A stretch of 64,000 nt of DNA from Rheum nobile (GCA_027886185.1 WOAB01000864.1:744001-808000); one strand, 5' to 3'. Positions 21,765 through 34,756 are shown, counted from the first letter of the stretch. Notes: generated by a model from the sequence alone, not told the origin. Made by a program: numbers and translations.

Positions 21765-22887
21765 CTATAGGATCGAGATTGTTAGACAAATAACTAAGGA
21801 ACTAAGAATAGCAATTCTCAGTTACCTTCGCAGTGGAATTTAAACAATCAAGCACAAATGATCAAGTTCCTTATAGTGGAAACCTTTTATTGCCAACTAG
21901 CAATCCAGGATAAAAACCACTACCTTTCTTTTGAAAGGATTTCAAGGTCTACTTCTTGATTTCTTATCTCTTTTGGTTACAGCTTATCCTAGGAATAAAT
22001 ACACAGTTTCTTTACCTTACACATAGTTAGGCAATCCTAGATAACTTAACACAATCAATAATCAATCCAAGAAACAGACCTTAGCACCTAGGAACTATCT
22101 CACTTACAGTCACAGGAACTTAGCACTCAGCTCTTCGATTCCTTGACTGGTTCCTCTTGATCTCGGTTTGCTTTGATGATCTTGTTTAAGGTTCATACTT
22201 TGATGTTTGCTATTGAGTGTGATTCGTGTTTTTGTGCTTGAAGATAACCTTTGAGTTAGTCTTTCTTTTATAGTGGATTCTTCGCAGCTTGATCTTCTCT
22301 TGGTTCCCACAGATCGAGCTTGCCCTAGGATGTGTGGTGATCATTGATCCACGCTGTCTTTGACATGTACCAATAACCTAGGTAGCTCAGAATCCTTCTT
22401 TAGTTGGTCAACTGCTTCAGCCAAGTCGTTCTCCAACTTCCTTCTTTCGAGGTTCGACAAGCTGGGCACTTTAGAACTGTCTTCTAGACAGCGACAGGTT
22501 CCATGACAAGTTGCTTTCACCTTTCTCTGTCCGGGGTTATGTGTTCTAGGCGTCTTGTTGTTTTGCTCTGGACAATGGCAGACTTTGGAAGCTTCGCACA
22601 AGTCATTTTCAACTTTCTCTTGTCCGAGGTTGGTGTTCCCATATTTCTCGGAAAGCGCAACATCACATGTTGTATTTCTGGGCACACCTGGGTTCCTTCC
22701 TTTGGCTTGCTCCTTGGTTTTCTTGTCCTATTTTGCTTTCATGCCTTCGATGTTTGTCATGTGGTTCCTTAAGGCACATCTTTGAGATAAAACATTAGTA
22801 TCAAAATATTTGTCATCTTCAAAAGTAGAGAAACTGAGGAAAAGAACTCGTAGGGGAACTAAGGTTCCAGAGTTCCATTTCCTAACA
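21765..22887 (-). repeat. Copia A 3' LTR
   Basis: Plus-strand ends are TATAGGATCG and TTCCTAACA. It pairs with 43003-44125 at identical length. A minus-strand TATA-like element (ACTATAAAAG) lies near 22270. Confidence 0.92.
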
Positions 22888-23473
22888 ATTTCCCCCTTTT
22901 TGATGATGACAAATACAAGGAACCTGGCAACATAATAGGACTTTGAATTTCATGAGACTAGTTGAATTTAAGGGATTTACAACGTTGTAAAATAATGAGA
23001 GAACATTCAATGGTTGCAAATTCCCCCTAAGTAGATGAACGTGTTTATTCGAATTCCCCCTTAGAAGTAGAACGAGTTCAGAGTTCCTATTAGCCCAGTA
23101 GTTTCCAAAGTTCAAGGTTCCTATCCTTCTTCCCCCTTTTGACATCATCGAAAAGATCAGTTAACATGTTAAGAACAAAATATCAAAGGAAATAAACAAT
23201 TACGTCAAACCCATAACATAAACCATAATAGAAATTTGAGGCAAAGACAAATCATTCATAGAGTCGTAGCCAAAAGTAGTCATTAAACTTAATAAAATCT
23301 TAACATTGTTTAGAGGAAGACAAACCACGAAGCATCACAAAACAACCTACAAAGACAACAATATAAGCAACCTTTAAAGAGGACAACAAAAGGATAGAAG
23401 AGGGTAGTAGGATCCTAGGGAAGCTACTAGCACACTGTGTGGTTACAGCACTGGGAACCAGGAGAAGCGTTCC
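22888..23473 (-). other. Copia A 3' UTR with polypurine tracts
   Basis: The primary polypurine tract (minus strand AAAAAGGGGGAAAT) abuts the LTR at 22888-22901. Three further tracts with GGGGGAA lie at 23021-23030, 23053-23062 and 23130-23140. Repeated tracts upstream of the 3' LTR are a described Sirevirus feature. No gene otherwise. Confidence 0.75.
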
Positions 23474-24432
23474 TATGGCAGAGCAGTGGCCTCCTCTTCG
23501 TCAGCCTTGTTGTCGTCAGTTCCTTCATTTTGGCACGTGGCCTGATTTGCGCCGGTTGCATCTTCCCATGTTTTCTGTAGTACCTCTACCAGACTTGAGA
23601 CTGCAGTGCTCATCTTTCCCAACTCATTTACTTGATCACGGAGAGCGACCGTGAGGACAGTCGAGCCTTCCGTGATGGCCTTTTCAATACGATCCAGAGC
23701 AGAGAGGATCGTAGAGGAGTCTTGAGAGGGGTTGAGCGGTGGTAGGGAATTTGAAGGGGCCTGGGAATTGGCCTTGGCTTTGGGCGGTTCTTCCTGAGGG
23801 TCAGAGAGAGGGAATTAGGGATCTTTTGTCTTGAGTTTCCGGACAGTGGTCATGGTGAGAAGCTTGATGTAGACAGTTTCAGGCAAAACATCTGGGTACT
23901 GGTGAAGCAGGGAGAGAAGATTTTTGATGAGATGGGGAAAGGGCAGGGCATGAGATTCATGGGACTTGCAGAACTGCATGTGAGCCAACACTATGCGGAG
24001 GAGATCAACTTGTGCACCAGACAACACTTTATCCATGAGGATAGCATCCGTGATGAGAACTGTATTCCGGTGCTCTTGCCTGGGAACTAGGTTTCGGATG
24101 ATCCAGAAATGCAAAAGCTTGTTGGCGATGGAGAGATCCTTAGTTTGCAGGGTTGAGGGGTAGTCGTCGTCGTAGAGTTTCCTCACCACTTCACCCTTGG
24201 ACTTGTAACCCTTTCCTTTAGGCCACGTCTTTTTCTGATGCAGTATGTCAAAACCAGATCTGGACTCGATCCCAAGAGCAGACGCGATGATGTTGGGGGA
24301 CAGGGGATACATGGTTCCCTTCCACTGGAATATGGCGTCGTTGCAGGGAGAGTTATCCTTGGCTGGCACAAAGGTTAGAGACTGATAGAACAGGCGGACT
24401 ACTTCATCAGAGGCAGAGAAAGGTTCCGCCAA
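23474..24432 (-). pseudogene. Copia A ORF2, duplicate copy lacking its N-terminus
   Basis: C-terminal two thirds of the extra ORF found downstream of pol in this family. It starts abruptly near PFSASDEVVRLFYQS and continues with LSPNIIASALGIESRSGFDI, LLHFWIIRNLVPRQEHRN and FPHLIKNLLSLLHQYPD. A TAA near 23815 breaks it. The same frame then continues with SALDRIEKAITEGST, a predicted helical stretch, to a TAG at 23474-23476. About 640 bases of the N-terminal coding part are deleted relative to the other copy at 26600-27827. Confidence 0.7.
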
Positions 24433-25203
24433 AAGCTCATCCCATCCTTGATACTATAGCAGAGAGGGAAGCACTGCCAACATGACTCCTTTTAAAACTG
24501 GTTGAGAGCTGAAGGGACCGTTGGGAAAGATCTGGCCGTTGAGGAGATCATGGAAGATCTGGAGCATTAAAGAGGCTTGCAGCTTTTCCGAACGGTCAAA
24601 AGAAATTCAAAAGCTACTCATTTAGAGAGGGAAGCACTGCCACTGACGAGACGTGTCTGAGTTCTGCAAATTTGCCATAAATGTCGTCTTGGGAGGATCA
24701 TTTGGAGACAATTTCATCATGGTTCCTTTCTGGCGATATATTCAGTGTGCTAGAGGGATATATGGGAACTTTGATGTGGGTTTAAAAACATGGAACCGAA
24801 AAGTACGTTCCCATACAAGGAATCAAGGAGGCCATTTATCGCATTGCACTATAATTCCCAGAGAGGGTTAAGAGATGGATCCTAGGGAATTAAATTGAGC
24901 AATGAGGCAAGGAGGGTCATAGTACATAATCATCATTTTGGCTTGTATTGTTGGGTTAGAATATGATCAGATTGTGACTTTTGGGCCAACAAAGAAACTT
25001 GAACAATGAAAGAGTTGAAAGAATAATGAGGACCAAAGGACACGAACTAAGAAAATTTTATCAAAGCCTTTTTAAGAAACCATTATGGAAAAGAGGGTTT
25101 GTAGCAAAAGATATAACACAGATATACCAAGACTTAACAAGTAAAGGATCTTATACTAGTTAATCAAGGGAACTGGAGAAGAGCCTTTAAGCTAAGGTCA
25201 CTG
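24433..25203 (-). other. Spacer between pol and ORF2 in the left duplicate
   Basis: Noncoding; matches the spacers at 27828-28656, 35481-36293 and 56028-56862. Shared features include a TTCCTTTCTGGCGATAT block and a TATA-like TTTTAAAAGG near 24490. Confidence 0.6.
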
Positions 25204-26600
25204 CTAGGTTATAGGAATCATTCCCAGTTCTAATCTAAGGTTCTCAAAGAGAACTCTATTCAAAGCTTTGGTGAATATGTCTGCAACCTGATCTTGAGTT
25301 CTACAAAATTTCATAATGATGTTCCCTTTTTCAACATGATCTCTAAGAAAATGATGTCTTATGTCTATATGCTTGGTCCTAGTATGATGCACAGGATTCT
25401 TAGAAATGTTTATAGAACTGGTGTTACCACAAAGAATAGTGAGAGGACCATAAGACATACCGAAATCCGCGAGTTGTTGCTTTAGCCAGAGGAGTTGGAA
25501 ACAGCAGGAGGCAGCAGCGATGTACTCGGATTCTGTGGTGGAGAGAGAGACTGAGACTTGTTTCTTTGAGCCCCATGACACGAGGCAAGGGCCTAGGAAC
25601 TGTGTCATTCCAGATGTGCTATTCATATCCACCAAGTATCCAGCATAATCCGCATTAGTCAAAACCCATCAGCTCAAAGGGACATTCTTTGGGGTATCAA
25701 ATGCAGAGTGAATCAGTTCTCTTGAGATATCGGAGTATCCTTTTTACAACGGCCAAGTGGGTTTCTCTTGGACAAGATTGGAACCTAGCACACAAGCCAA
25801 CAACAAAAACAATGTCTGGGCGACTAGCGGTTAGATACATGAGTAAGCCTATCATACCTCTATAGAGTTTCTCTTCCACTAGAGGACTCGAATGGTCCTT
25901 GTCCAAATGAGCAATGGTGGAGATGGGAGTGGAGAGAGGCTTACATGAATCCATTTTGAACTTCTTCAGTAGTTCCCTAACATACTTCTGTTGGTGAATT
26001 TGTATACCATCTTTCTTTTGAATGATTTGCAATCCGAGGAAGAAAGTGAGTTCCCCAATTAGGCTCATTTCAAATTCACTGCTCATCAAGTCTTTGAACT
26101 TGTCTACAAGGGGAGAGGTTAGTTGAACCAAAAATGATATCATCGACATAAATTTGAACCACTAAGATGTTACCTTCTTCTTCTAGGATGAAGAGAGTCT
26201 TATCAGTGACTCCACGCCTGTAGCCATTTAAGAGTAGGAACTGGGCAAGACGATCATACCAAGATCTGGGAGTTTGCTTGAGGCCATACAATGCTTTATC
26301 TAGAAAGCAGACATGGTCGGGATGATCATCGTCTTCAAAGCCAGGTGGTTGCTTGACATAGACTTCCTCTTGAAGGATTCCATTGAGGAAGGCAGTCTTT
26401 ACATCCATTTGGAACAGTTTGAACCCTTTGTGTGATGCGAAAGCAATCAACAATCTTATTGCTTCAATCCTTGCCACTGGAGCATAGGTTTCATCATAGT
26501 CGATGCCTTCTTGTTGATTGTATCCTTGAGCAACAAGTCTTGCTTTGTTCCTTATCACAGCTCCTGTATCATCTAGTTTGTTTCTGAAAACCCATCTAGT
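25204..26600 (-). pseudogene. Copia A RT and RNase H, duplicate copy
   Basis: C-terminal pol of the left duplicate. The RT core continues the frame from 26600 (YNQQEGIDYDETYAPVARI, FQMDVKTAFLNGI, YVDD near 26145-26155) and is frameshifted near 26110. A second piece (26149-25697) has the RT connection (FLGLQIIQKKDGIQIHQQKY), and a third (25662-25204) has the RNase H end (SWGSKKQVSVSLSTTESEY, NPVHHTRTKHIDIRHHFLRD). At least two frameshifts, near 26110 and 25690. Confidence 0.85.
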
Positions 26601-27827
26601 CTTGAGTTTTCGGATAGTGGTCATGATAAGAAGCTTGCTGTAGACAGTTTCAGGCAAATCATCTGGGTACTGGTGAAGCAGGGAGAGAAGATTTTTTATG
26701 AGATGGGGAAAGGGCAGGGCATGAGATTCATAGGACTTGCAGAACTGCATGTGAGCCAACACTATGCGAGGGAGATCAACTTGTGCACCAGACAACACTT
26801 TATCCATGAGGATAGCATCTGTGATGAGAACTGTATTCCGGTGCTCTTGCCTGGGAACTAGGTTTCGGATGATCCAGAAATGCAGAAGCTTGTTGGCGAT
26901 GGAGAGATCCTTAGTTTGCAGGGTTGAGGGGTAGTCGCCGTCGTAGAGTTTCTTCACCACGTCAGTCTTGGTCTTGTAACCCTTTCCTTTGGGCCAAGTC
27001 TTTTTCTGATGAAGAATGTCGAAGCCGGATCTGGACTCGATCCCGAGAGCAAACGCGATGATGTTGGGGGACAGGGGATACATGGTTCCCTTCCACTGGA
27101 ATATGGCGTCGTTGCAGGGAGAGTTATCCTTGGCTGGCACAAAGGTTAGAGACTGATAGAACAGGCGGACTACTTCATCAGAGGCGGAGAAGGGCTCGAC
27201 CAAAAGCTCATCCCATCCTTGGTATTGCAGCAGAGAATGAAACTCACTGAGGGCTTCGCTGAACAGTTCCTCATCTTCTTCTTCGAGGGTTTGGGTCCAA
27301 AATTCGGTGCCAATAATGAGCGGCTTGAGTATCTTCCTCTTAGAGAAGAGGGAGGACACTTGACCCAGAGAGGAGGAAGAAAGGGTGGAGGATGTAGCCT
27401 TTTTGGAGGATTTGGGCTCTTTGGAGGGAGGGTTATAGGGAACCAAAGCTTGAGAACTGCGTTTCCGTTGTTGGAGCCTTGTGGCAACAGAGGGACCAGG
27501 TTTGGAGATGGGTTTGGATTTGAGGCTGGCAGGCGAGGGCTCTGGGCTGAGGATCTCCTGGGTGATCTTGTCTGGGGAGGAGTCGTGGGATCCTCCTTTT
27601 GAGACAGATTTTGTAGCCGATGCCGATGCAGGAGTGATTTCCTTCACTTTCTCCTCAGCTTTTACCTCGGCTTTCTCCTCAGTTTTCTCCTCAGTTTGTG
27701 GGTTTTGGGAGGTGGTGTCAATAATGGGCTGGGTAGACGAGGCGTCCTTCTTTTCTCTGAAGGCCTTGAGAAGGGCAACTTCTTCTTCGTCTTGGATCAA
27801 GTTAGGGTTAGGGTTCTTGTCAGTCAT
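26076..27827 (-). pseudogene. Copia A ORF2-RT chimeric frame
   Basis: From the ATG at 27827 (MTDKNPNPN) the frame encodes ORF2: a Glu/Lys/Ser-rich N-terminus of about 190 residues, then FWTQTLEEEDEELFSEAL, the central domain with ALGIESRSGFDILHQ, WPKGKGYK and LLHFWIIRNLVPRQEHRN, to RKLKT near 26600. There the frame passes without a stop into RT (RWVFRNKLDDTGAV) and goes on through YVDD to 26076. The normal ORF2 C-terminus is lost from this copy. An open chimera of this kind is a by-product of the duplication. Nothing shows it is made or has a function. Confidence 0.75.
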
Positions 27828-28656
27828 TTTTGAGGAGCTAGGTTTATGTGTTTGAGAAAGAGAGAGACAGAGAATCAAGAAAGATGGAAATGGCAAGTGT
27901 GGGAATAGCTTGGATCAACAGGACACCTTTTAAAACGGATTGAGGGCTGAAGGGACCGTTGAGACAAATCTGGCCGTTGAGGAGATCAGGGAAGATCTGG
28001 AGCATTGAAGGCGGTTGCAGCTTTTCCAAACGGTCAAGAGCAATTCAAAAATCAACCCAATTGGAGTGGGTGCTCTGCCACTGACGAGACGTGACTGACC
28101 TCTGTAATTTTGCCATAAATATTGTCTTGGGAGGATCAGGCGCCGAACTAGCCGTTTGAAGATCGTTTCATCCTGGTTCCTTTCTGGCGATATATTCAGT
28201 GTGCTAGAGGGATGTATGTGAACTTTGATGTGGGTTAAAAACAAGGAACCGAAAAGTATGTTCCCATACAAGGAATCGGGGAGGCCATTTATCGCATTAC
28301 TCAATAATTCCCAAAGAGGGTTAAGAGATGGATCATAGGGAATTAAATTGAGCAATGAGGCAAGGAGGGTCATAGTACACAATCATCATTTCGGCTTATA
28401 TTGTTGGGTTAGTATATGATCAGATTGTGACTTTTGGGCCATCAAAGAATCTTGAACAATGGAGAAGTTGAAAGAATAATGAGGACCAAAGGGCGCGAAC
28501 TGATGAAAATTTATCAAAGCCTTTTTAAGAAACCATTATGGAAATGAGGGTTTGTGGCAAGAGATATAACACAGAGACATCAAGACTTAACAAGCAAAAG
28601 ATCTTAAACTAGACAATCAGGGGAACTAGAGAGAAGCCTTTAAGCTAAAGTCACTG
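27828..28656 (-). other. Spacer between pol and ORF2 in copia A
   Basis: Noncoding. In coding direction it ends with a TATA-like TTTTAAAAGG (27926-27935), a pyrimidine-rich leader (CTCTGTCTCTCTCTTTCTC) and the ORF2 ATG at 27827. Confidence 0.6.
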
Positions 28657-31600
28657 CTAGGTTATAGGAATCATTCCCAGTTCTAATGTAAGGTGCTCGA
28701 AGGGAACTCTATTCAAGGCTTTGGTGAATATATCTACAACTTGATCTTCAGTTCTACAGAACTTCATAATGATGTTCCCTTTTTCAACATGATCTCTAAG
28801 AAAATGATGTCTTATGTCTATATGCTTGGTCCTAGTATGATGCACAAGATTCTTAGAAATGTTTATAGCACTGGTGTTATCACAAAGAATAGTGAGAGGA
28901 CCATAGGACATACCAAAATCTGCGAGTTATTGCTTTAGCCATAAGAGTTGGGAACAGCAAGAAGCGGTCGTGATGTACTTGGATTCTGTGGTGGAGAGAG
29001 AGATTGAGACTTGTTTCTGTGAGCCCCATGACACAAGGCAGGGGCCTAGGAACTGTGCCATTCCAGAGGTGCTCTTCCTATCCACCAGGTATCCAGCGTA
29101 GTTCGTATCGGTGTAACCCATCAGCTCAAAGGGACATTCTTTGGGGTACCAAATGCTGAGTGAGTCAGTTTCCTTGAGATATCGGAGTATCCTTTTTACA
29201 ACAGTCAAGTGGGTTTCTCTTGGACAAGATTGGAACCTAGCACACAAGCCAACAGCAAAAACAATGTCTGGGGGACTAGCGGTTAGATACATGAGTGAGC
29301 CTATCATACCTCTATAGAGTTTCTCTTCCACTAGATGACTCGAATGGTCCTTGTCCAAATGAGCAATGGTGGAGATGGGAGTGGAGAGAGGCTTGCATGA
29401 ATCTATTTTGAACTTCTTCAGTAGTTCCCTGACATACTTCTGTTGGTGAATTTGTATACCATCTTTCTTTTGAGTGATTTGCAATCTGAGGAAGAAAGTG
29501 AGTTCCCCAATTAGGCTCATTTCAAATTCACTGCTCATCAAGTCTTTGAACTTGTCTACAAGGGACAGGTTAGTGGAACCAAAAATGATATCATCGACAT
29601 AAATTTGAACCACTAAGATGTTACCTTCTTCTTCTAGGATGAAAAGAGTCTTATCAATGACTCCACGCCTGTAGCCATTTGAGAGTAGGAACTGGGCAAG
29701 ACGATCATACCAAGCTCTGGGAGCTTGCTTGAGGCCATACAATGCTTTATCTAGAAAGTAGACATGGTCGGGATGATCATCGCCTTCAAAGCCATGTGGT
29801 TGCTTGACATAGACTTCCTCTTGAAGGATTCCATTGAGGAAGGCAGTCTTTACATCCATTTGGAACAGTTTGAACCCTTTCTGTGATGCGAAAGCAATCA
29901 ATAATCTTATTGCTTCAATCATTGCCACTAGAGCATAGGTTTCATCATAGTCGATGCCTTCTTGTTGATTGTATCCTTGAGCAACGAGTCTTTCTTTGTT
30001 CCTTATCACAGCTCCTGTATCATCTAGTTTGTTTCTGAAAATCCATCTAGTTCCTATGATGTGCTTATCCTTGGGGCGGGGAACTAGATGCCATACTTTG
30101 TTCCTTTCAAACTGATGAAGTTCTTCTTGCATGGCTTGGATCCAGTCTACATCCTTCAGTGCTTCACCTATGTTCTTTGGTTCCATAACAGATAAGAAGG
30201 CATTGAAGGCAAATAAGGTTAGATGTTCGTACCTGACTGGAGGCTTGATGGTTCTTCTTTCTCTGTTGGGAGCTAGAGCATTTGATGTGGAGACATTTTG
30301 GGTTGAGCATTCAGCTTCAGCTTCCTGGTTGGGAACACCTTCTCCATTGAATATCATGTGAGAGGATGAATCGTTGATGTCTCCACAGATGTTGTCTTCA
30401 TGTTCATGGTTCCCATAAATGGATTGTTGTTGATTATCCATGGGAACTGGTGGAGGAACTAGTGGGGGATTCTGTGCAGCATGGTAAGAACTGGGTGGAG
30501 TGATATCTTCATCTGGATCTTCTTGAGATGACTTGGGAAATGGGTCTTCAAAGGGAGTGGTAGTGTTCTGCACAATTCTACCAAGTGATTTCTCATCAAA
30601 AATAACATGAACACTTTCTTCTACCTTTTTGGTCCTTTTGTTGAAGACTTTGTATGCCTTACTTCCGGAGGCATACCCTTCATCACTCCTTGGATCGAAC
30701 TTGCCAAGGTTGTCCTTCCCATTGTTGTGCACAAAGCACTGGCATCCGAACACCCTCAGATGTGAGATGTGGGGAACTCTTCCTCTTAGGAGTTCATAGG
30801 GTGTTTTCTCTGTGATTGGGCGAAGCATGGCTCGATTGATGATATAGCAAGCTGTGTTGATTGCCTCAGCCCAGAATGATTGGGAGAGTCCACTTGAGAT
30901 GAGCATAGTTCGGGCCATCTCTTCTAGGGTTCTATTCTTCCTTTCTACTACTCTATTTTGTTGAAGAGTGTATGATGCAGAGAAGTTGTGATCAATGCCA
31001 TGCTCACTGCAAAAGGTTAGAAATTCTCCATTTTCGAATTCGGTACCATGGTTAGACCGAATAGAATTGATGGAACAATCGAGAGATTTTTCTAATAAGG
31101 GAACCAGATCTTTAAAGCGATTAATGACTTCACTCTTAGATTTTATGAAGATAGTCCAGGTGAAGCGAGAGAAATCATCGACAAGGACAAAGATATACCT
31201 GTTTCCTCCTAGGCTTTGAATTCTCATAGGTCCACAAAGGTCCATGTGGTTGAGTTCAAGGGGCCTAGAGGAGCTTACCATATTCTTGGATTTGAAGGAA
31301 CTCCTTGCTTGTTTCCCCTTTATGCAGTGTGAGCATGGTTCCGAAGATGTGCCACTTATCTTTGGAAGGCCTCGAACTAGTTCCTTTGAGTGTAGCTTGT
31401 GGATCAGTTTGATGCTGGCGTGACGAAGACGTTGATGCCACAGCTCCGTTTGATCATTCACTGTTGAAAGGCAGAGTTTCTCCTTGGGAACAAATGATGG
31501 GTCAACAACATACACTTTGTTGAATCTTTTGCCTTTTAAGATGATTTGTCCCGAGGAGTCTAGGACAGTGCATTCACTTGACTTGAATCTAACTTCATTG

Positions 31601-31869
31601 TCTCCTTGATTGCACAGCTGTGACACACTAATTAGATCAAAACCAAGGTTATCAACAAGGTGAACTTTATTTACCTTAGTGTGGTCATTGAGATTTACGG
31701 TTCCTATTCCACAAAATTTCCCTTTGCTTTTGTCTCCAAAGGAGATGTTTCCTCCTTGGATGGGTTGAAGAGAGCTCATTTGATTTCTTCTTCCGGTCAT
31801 ATGACATGAGCAACCACTGTCAATGTACCATAGTCGAGGTTGCCTCTCTTCTTTCTGTACACATGGGAA
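28657..31869 (-). pseudogene. Copia A pol (protease, integrase, RT, RNase H)
   Basis: Starts after the conserved TAG at 31870-31872. Domains in order: aspartic protease (LWYIDSGCSCHMTG), integrase zinc region (ELWHQRLRHAS; CSHCIKGKQ), integrase core (LELNHMDLCGP; second catalytic position IRSNHGTEFEN has Asn instead of Asp; VVERKNRTLEEM), RT (FQMDVKTAFLNGI, YVDD), and RNase H (GYTDTNYAGYLVDRKSTSG). A four-residue deletion follows RSDEG. The frame is open for 957 codons to a TAA at 28927-28929, where other copies have Gln, and the last 84 codons follow. It is the longest pol here, but with a changed integrase catalytic residue and a nonsense codon. Confidence 0.9.
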
Positions 31870-33643
31870 CTAAGACTTTTGAACCCAGCGAAGCTTGGCT
31901 TTACTGGGGGGATTAGCATTCCGAGTCTGTGAATGACCAGGGAACTAGTTCCTTTCATGGTAATAGGCATTTTTCTCATTTTCAAAGTTCCTTTATTTGG
32001 ACAATCAGTGTTGTAATGACCATTTTTCCACAGTAATAGCATAAGCGATTGTAAATAACATGCCCATATTTTCCCTTTCCAGGTCTAAAGGGTTTCTCAG
32101 GTTTTCTTTGGTTGAAATCAACATTGTTTCTAACCTTACCATGAGCCATATCCACATACTTTTTGTGAGCAAAAGAATTGGTGAACCACTTGTTTTCAGG
32201 GAATGCCTTTTCTTTTCCTTTAGGTTCCCTCTTCGGACTTTGAGAACTTTCATTGAAACGCTTGGCAACCTCAGCCTTGTTCTCAAGAACTATGATCTTC
32301 TCTAATAGGAACTGATTCCTATCTCGAGAAGTGGCAAGAGCAGTACTGAGGTTCTCATTCATTTCAATAAGTTCTCGTCTAGCCTTTTCATCTTCAACAT
32401 CATTATTGGCCTTGTTGTCAACATACCCAATTCCATGACGTTGTCTCACAAAGACAGTTTGATTTATCATTTTTTCATTTATAGAGTCAGTGAGAATGTC
32501 TAACCTATCAATTATAGTTTGAAGCATATCATTTTGAGGTAGGTTATCATGCATAGGAACATTAACAGAGTCTACACTGGTTTCATCACTAGATTTGCAG
32601 ATTTTAAGGTGACTAGCATGCACATTTCTAATATCAATGAGTTTGGAGTGAGTTTCAGCTAGGTCTTTCTCAGCTTCATCAAGTTTCTTACTCCACACAG
32701 AGTTCTCAACAGTCAAGCATGCAATTTCATCTTCACAATCATCAAGTTTTTGTTGAAGGGAAGTGGTTTCTTTTCCTAGTTTCTTTATGATCTTAAGAAG
32801 CTGTTTCTTATCACAATCAACTAGAGTCTTTAGAAAGTCATCAAAAGTTACCTCAAGGTCTTCTGAGTCGCTTGAGTCTCCTTTTGCCATGAGACATCTT
32901 CCTCCAGAGAAACCACTCAGATCCAGTTCCTCATCTGAGTCTTCTCTCCATGAGGCCACGAGAGCCTTCTTTCTCTGAGGTCTTTCATCTTCTTTGGAAT
33001 CTTCCTTGTTGGGACAGTTCTTAGCGTAGTGCCCCTTTTCTTTGCACTCATAACAGGAGACTTCCTTGAGATCTCTTCTTGGTTCATTGTGGGAGGAACT
33101 GCCCTTTTGGAACCTTCCCTTCACAAAGAACTTTTTGATATATTCTTCGTGAAGAGGGCTGGCAGTTCGTCCTCCTCTTCTTCTAGGTTTGAGTTCTCTT
33201 GCTCCATCTCAAGCCTTGAGAAGGCTTTGGAGATCTTGAGAGCAATTCCTTTCTCCAGTTTCTTGTCGGTATTGGCTTTGGTGTGCTCTCCTTCTTCAAC
33301 CTCCAGTTTCCCTATGACTTGAGTCAAGGGAAGAGATTGGATGCCTGGAGTGTTCTTCATGATTCCTTTGAGAAGAGTGAACTTGGAGTTGAGTCCATTG
33401 ATGACCACCAGGGACTTGGAGACCTCATCAAGATTGACTCCCGCCGCTGTTAGCTTTCCAATCAGTCTGTTGAAGCGGGAGTAGTACTCTGAGATGGTCT
33501 CAGTTTCCATCATTTTGAAGGTGTGGTATTCTCCTTCCAAAGCAAACTTTCTTCTTTGCTTTAGTTCATCACTTCCTTCATGCATTTCCTTGAGTGCCTT
33601 CCACATCTCCTTTGCCGTCTGGATGCTTATGACCTTTTCCATG
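31797..33643 (-). pseudogene. Copia A gag, main part
   Basis: Continues the gag broken by copia B. In order: TAKEMWKALKEMHEGSDEL, FNRLIGKLTAAGVNLDEVSK, PGIQSLPLTQVIGKLEVEEG (capsid-like), zinc knuckle CYECKEKGHYAKNC, an acidic linker (EDSDEELDLSGFSGGRC), a long coiled coil (QQKLDDCEDEIACLTVEN), and a basic region before a second knuckle. Frameshifts lie near 33125 and near 32040. The second knuckle is damaged (YYCGKM in one frame, WKNGHYNTDC in the next). The tail overlaps the start of pol in a different frame. Confidence 0.85.
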
Positions 33644-34756
33644 TGTAGGATCGTGATTGTTAGATAATAACTTAAGGAACTCAGAATATCGATTCTAAGT
33701 TCCCTTCGCAGCGGAAATAAACAATCAAACAAATGACAAGTTCCTTATAGTGGAAACCTTTGATTGCCAACTAGCAATCCAGGATAAAAACCACTACCTT
33801 TCTTTCGAAAGGATTTCAAGGTCTACTTCTTGATTTCTTATCTCTTTTGGTTACAGCTTATCCTAGGAACAAACACACAGTTTCTTTGCCTGACACACAG
33901 TTAGGCAATCCTAGATAACTTAACACAATCAATAATCAATCCAAGAAACAGACCTTCACATCTAGGAACTATCACTTACAGTCACAGGAACTTAGCACTC
34001 AGCTCTTCGATTCCTTGACTGGTTCCTCTTGATCTCGGTTTGCTTTGATGATCTTGTTTGAAGGTTCACACTTTGATGTTTGCTATTGAGTGTGATTTGT
34101 ATTTCAGTGCTTGAAGATAACCCTTGAGTTAGTCTTCCTTTTATAGAGGATTCTTCGCAGCTTAAACTTCTCTTGGTTCCCACAGATCGAGCTTGCCCTA
34201 GGATGTGTGGTTCTCCTTGGTCCACGTTGTCTTTGACATATGCAAACAACCTAGGCAGCTCAGAATCCTTCTAGGTTAGTCAACTACTTCAGCCAAGTCG
34301 TTCTCCAGCTTCCTTCTTCCGAGGTTCAACAATCTGGGCACTTGGGAACTGTCTTCTGGACAGCGACATCTCTATGAGATGTCGCTTTCAGTGCCTTTGT
34401 CCGAGGTTCATTGTTCTAGGCATCTTGGAGTCTTGCTCTTGGATGGTGGCAGGCTTTTGGAAGCTTCTCTCAAGTTGCTTTCACTTCCTTTTGTCCGAGG
34501 TTTAGTGTTCCCGGATTTCTCGGGAAAAGCAAAGTCACGTGTTGCATTTCTGGGCACACCCGGGTTCCTTTGGCTTGCTTGTTTGGTTTCTTTATCTTGT
34601 TTGGCTTCCATGGTTCCAACAACTGTCCTGCGGTTCCTCTAAACACATCTTTGAGATAAAACATTAGTATCAAAATATTTGTCATCTTCAAAAGTAGAGA
34701 AACTGAGGAAAAGAACTCTCAGGAGAACCGAAGTTCTAGAGTTCCGTTTCCTAACA
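33644..34756 (-). repeat. Copia B 3' LTR
   Basis: 1113 bases with plus-strand ends TGTAGGATCG and TTCCTAACA. Pairs with 41598-42684. Confidence 0.95.

Larger units (their letters stand above)
23820..30044 (-). repeat. Direct duplication inside copia A (ORF2 middle to RT)
   Basis: Segments of about 23820-26600 and 26601-30044 are tandem copies of one stretch that runs, in coding direction, from the RT block TRWVFRNKLDD to the ORF2 block RKLKT. At about 26598 the two are joined: RT sequence follows directly after ORF2 sequence, with KLKT meeting RWVF. The left copy has since lost the ORF2 N-terminus, which makes it shorter. Confidence 0.75.

Noticed and set aside
22503..22785. Hydrophobic plus-strand frames inside the copia LTRs, repeated in every LTR copy (for example 43741-44010, 53385-53711, 62685-63011)
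   Set aside because: Present only because the LTR is repeated; they oppose transcription, vary in frame between copies and lack any motif.
27219..27855. Plus-strand frames of 124-127 codons opposite copia A ORF2
   Set aside because: Codon-bias shadows of the minus-strand ORF2; no domain.
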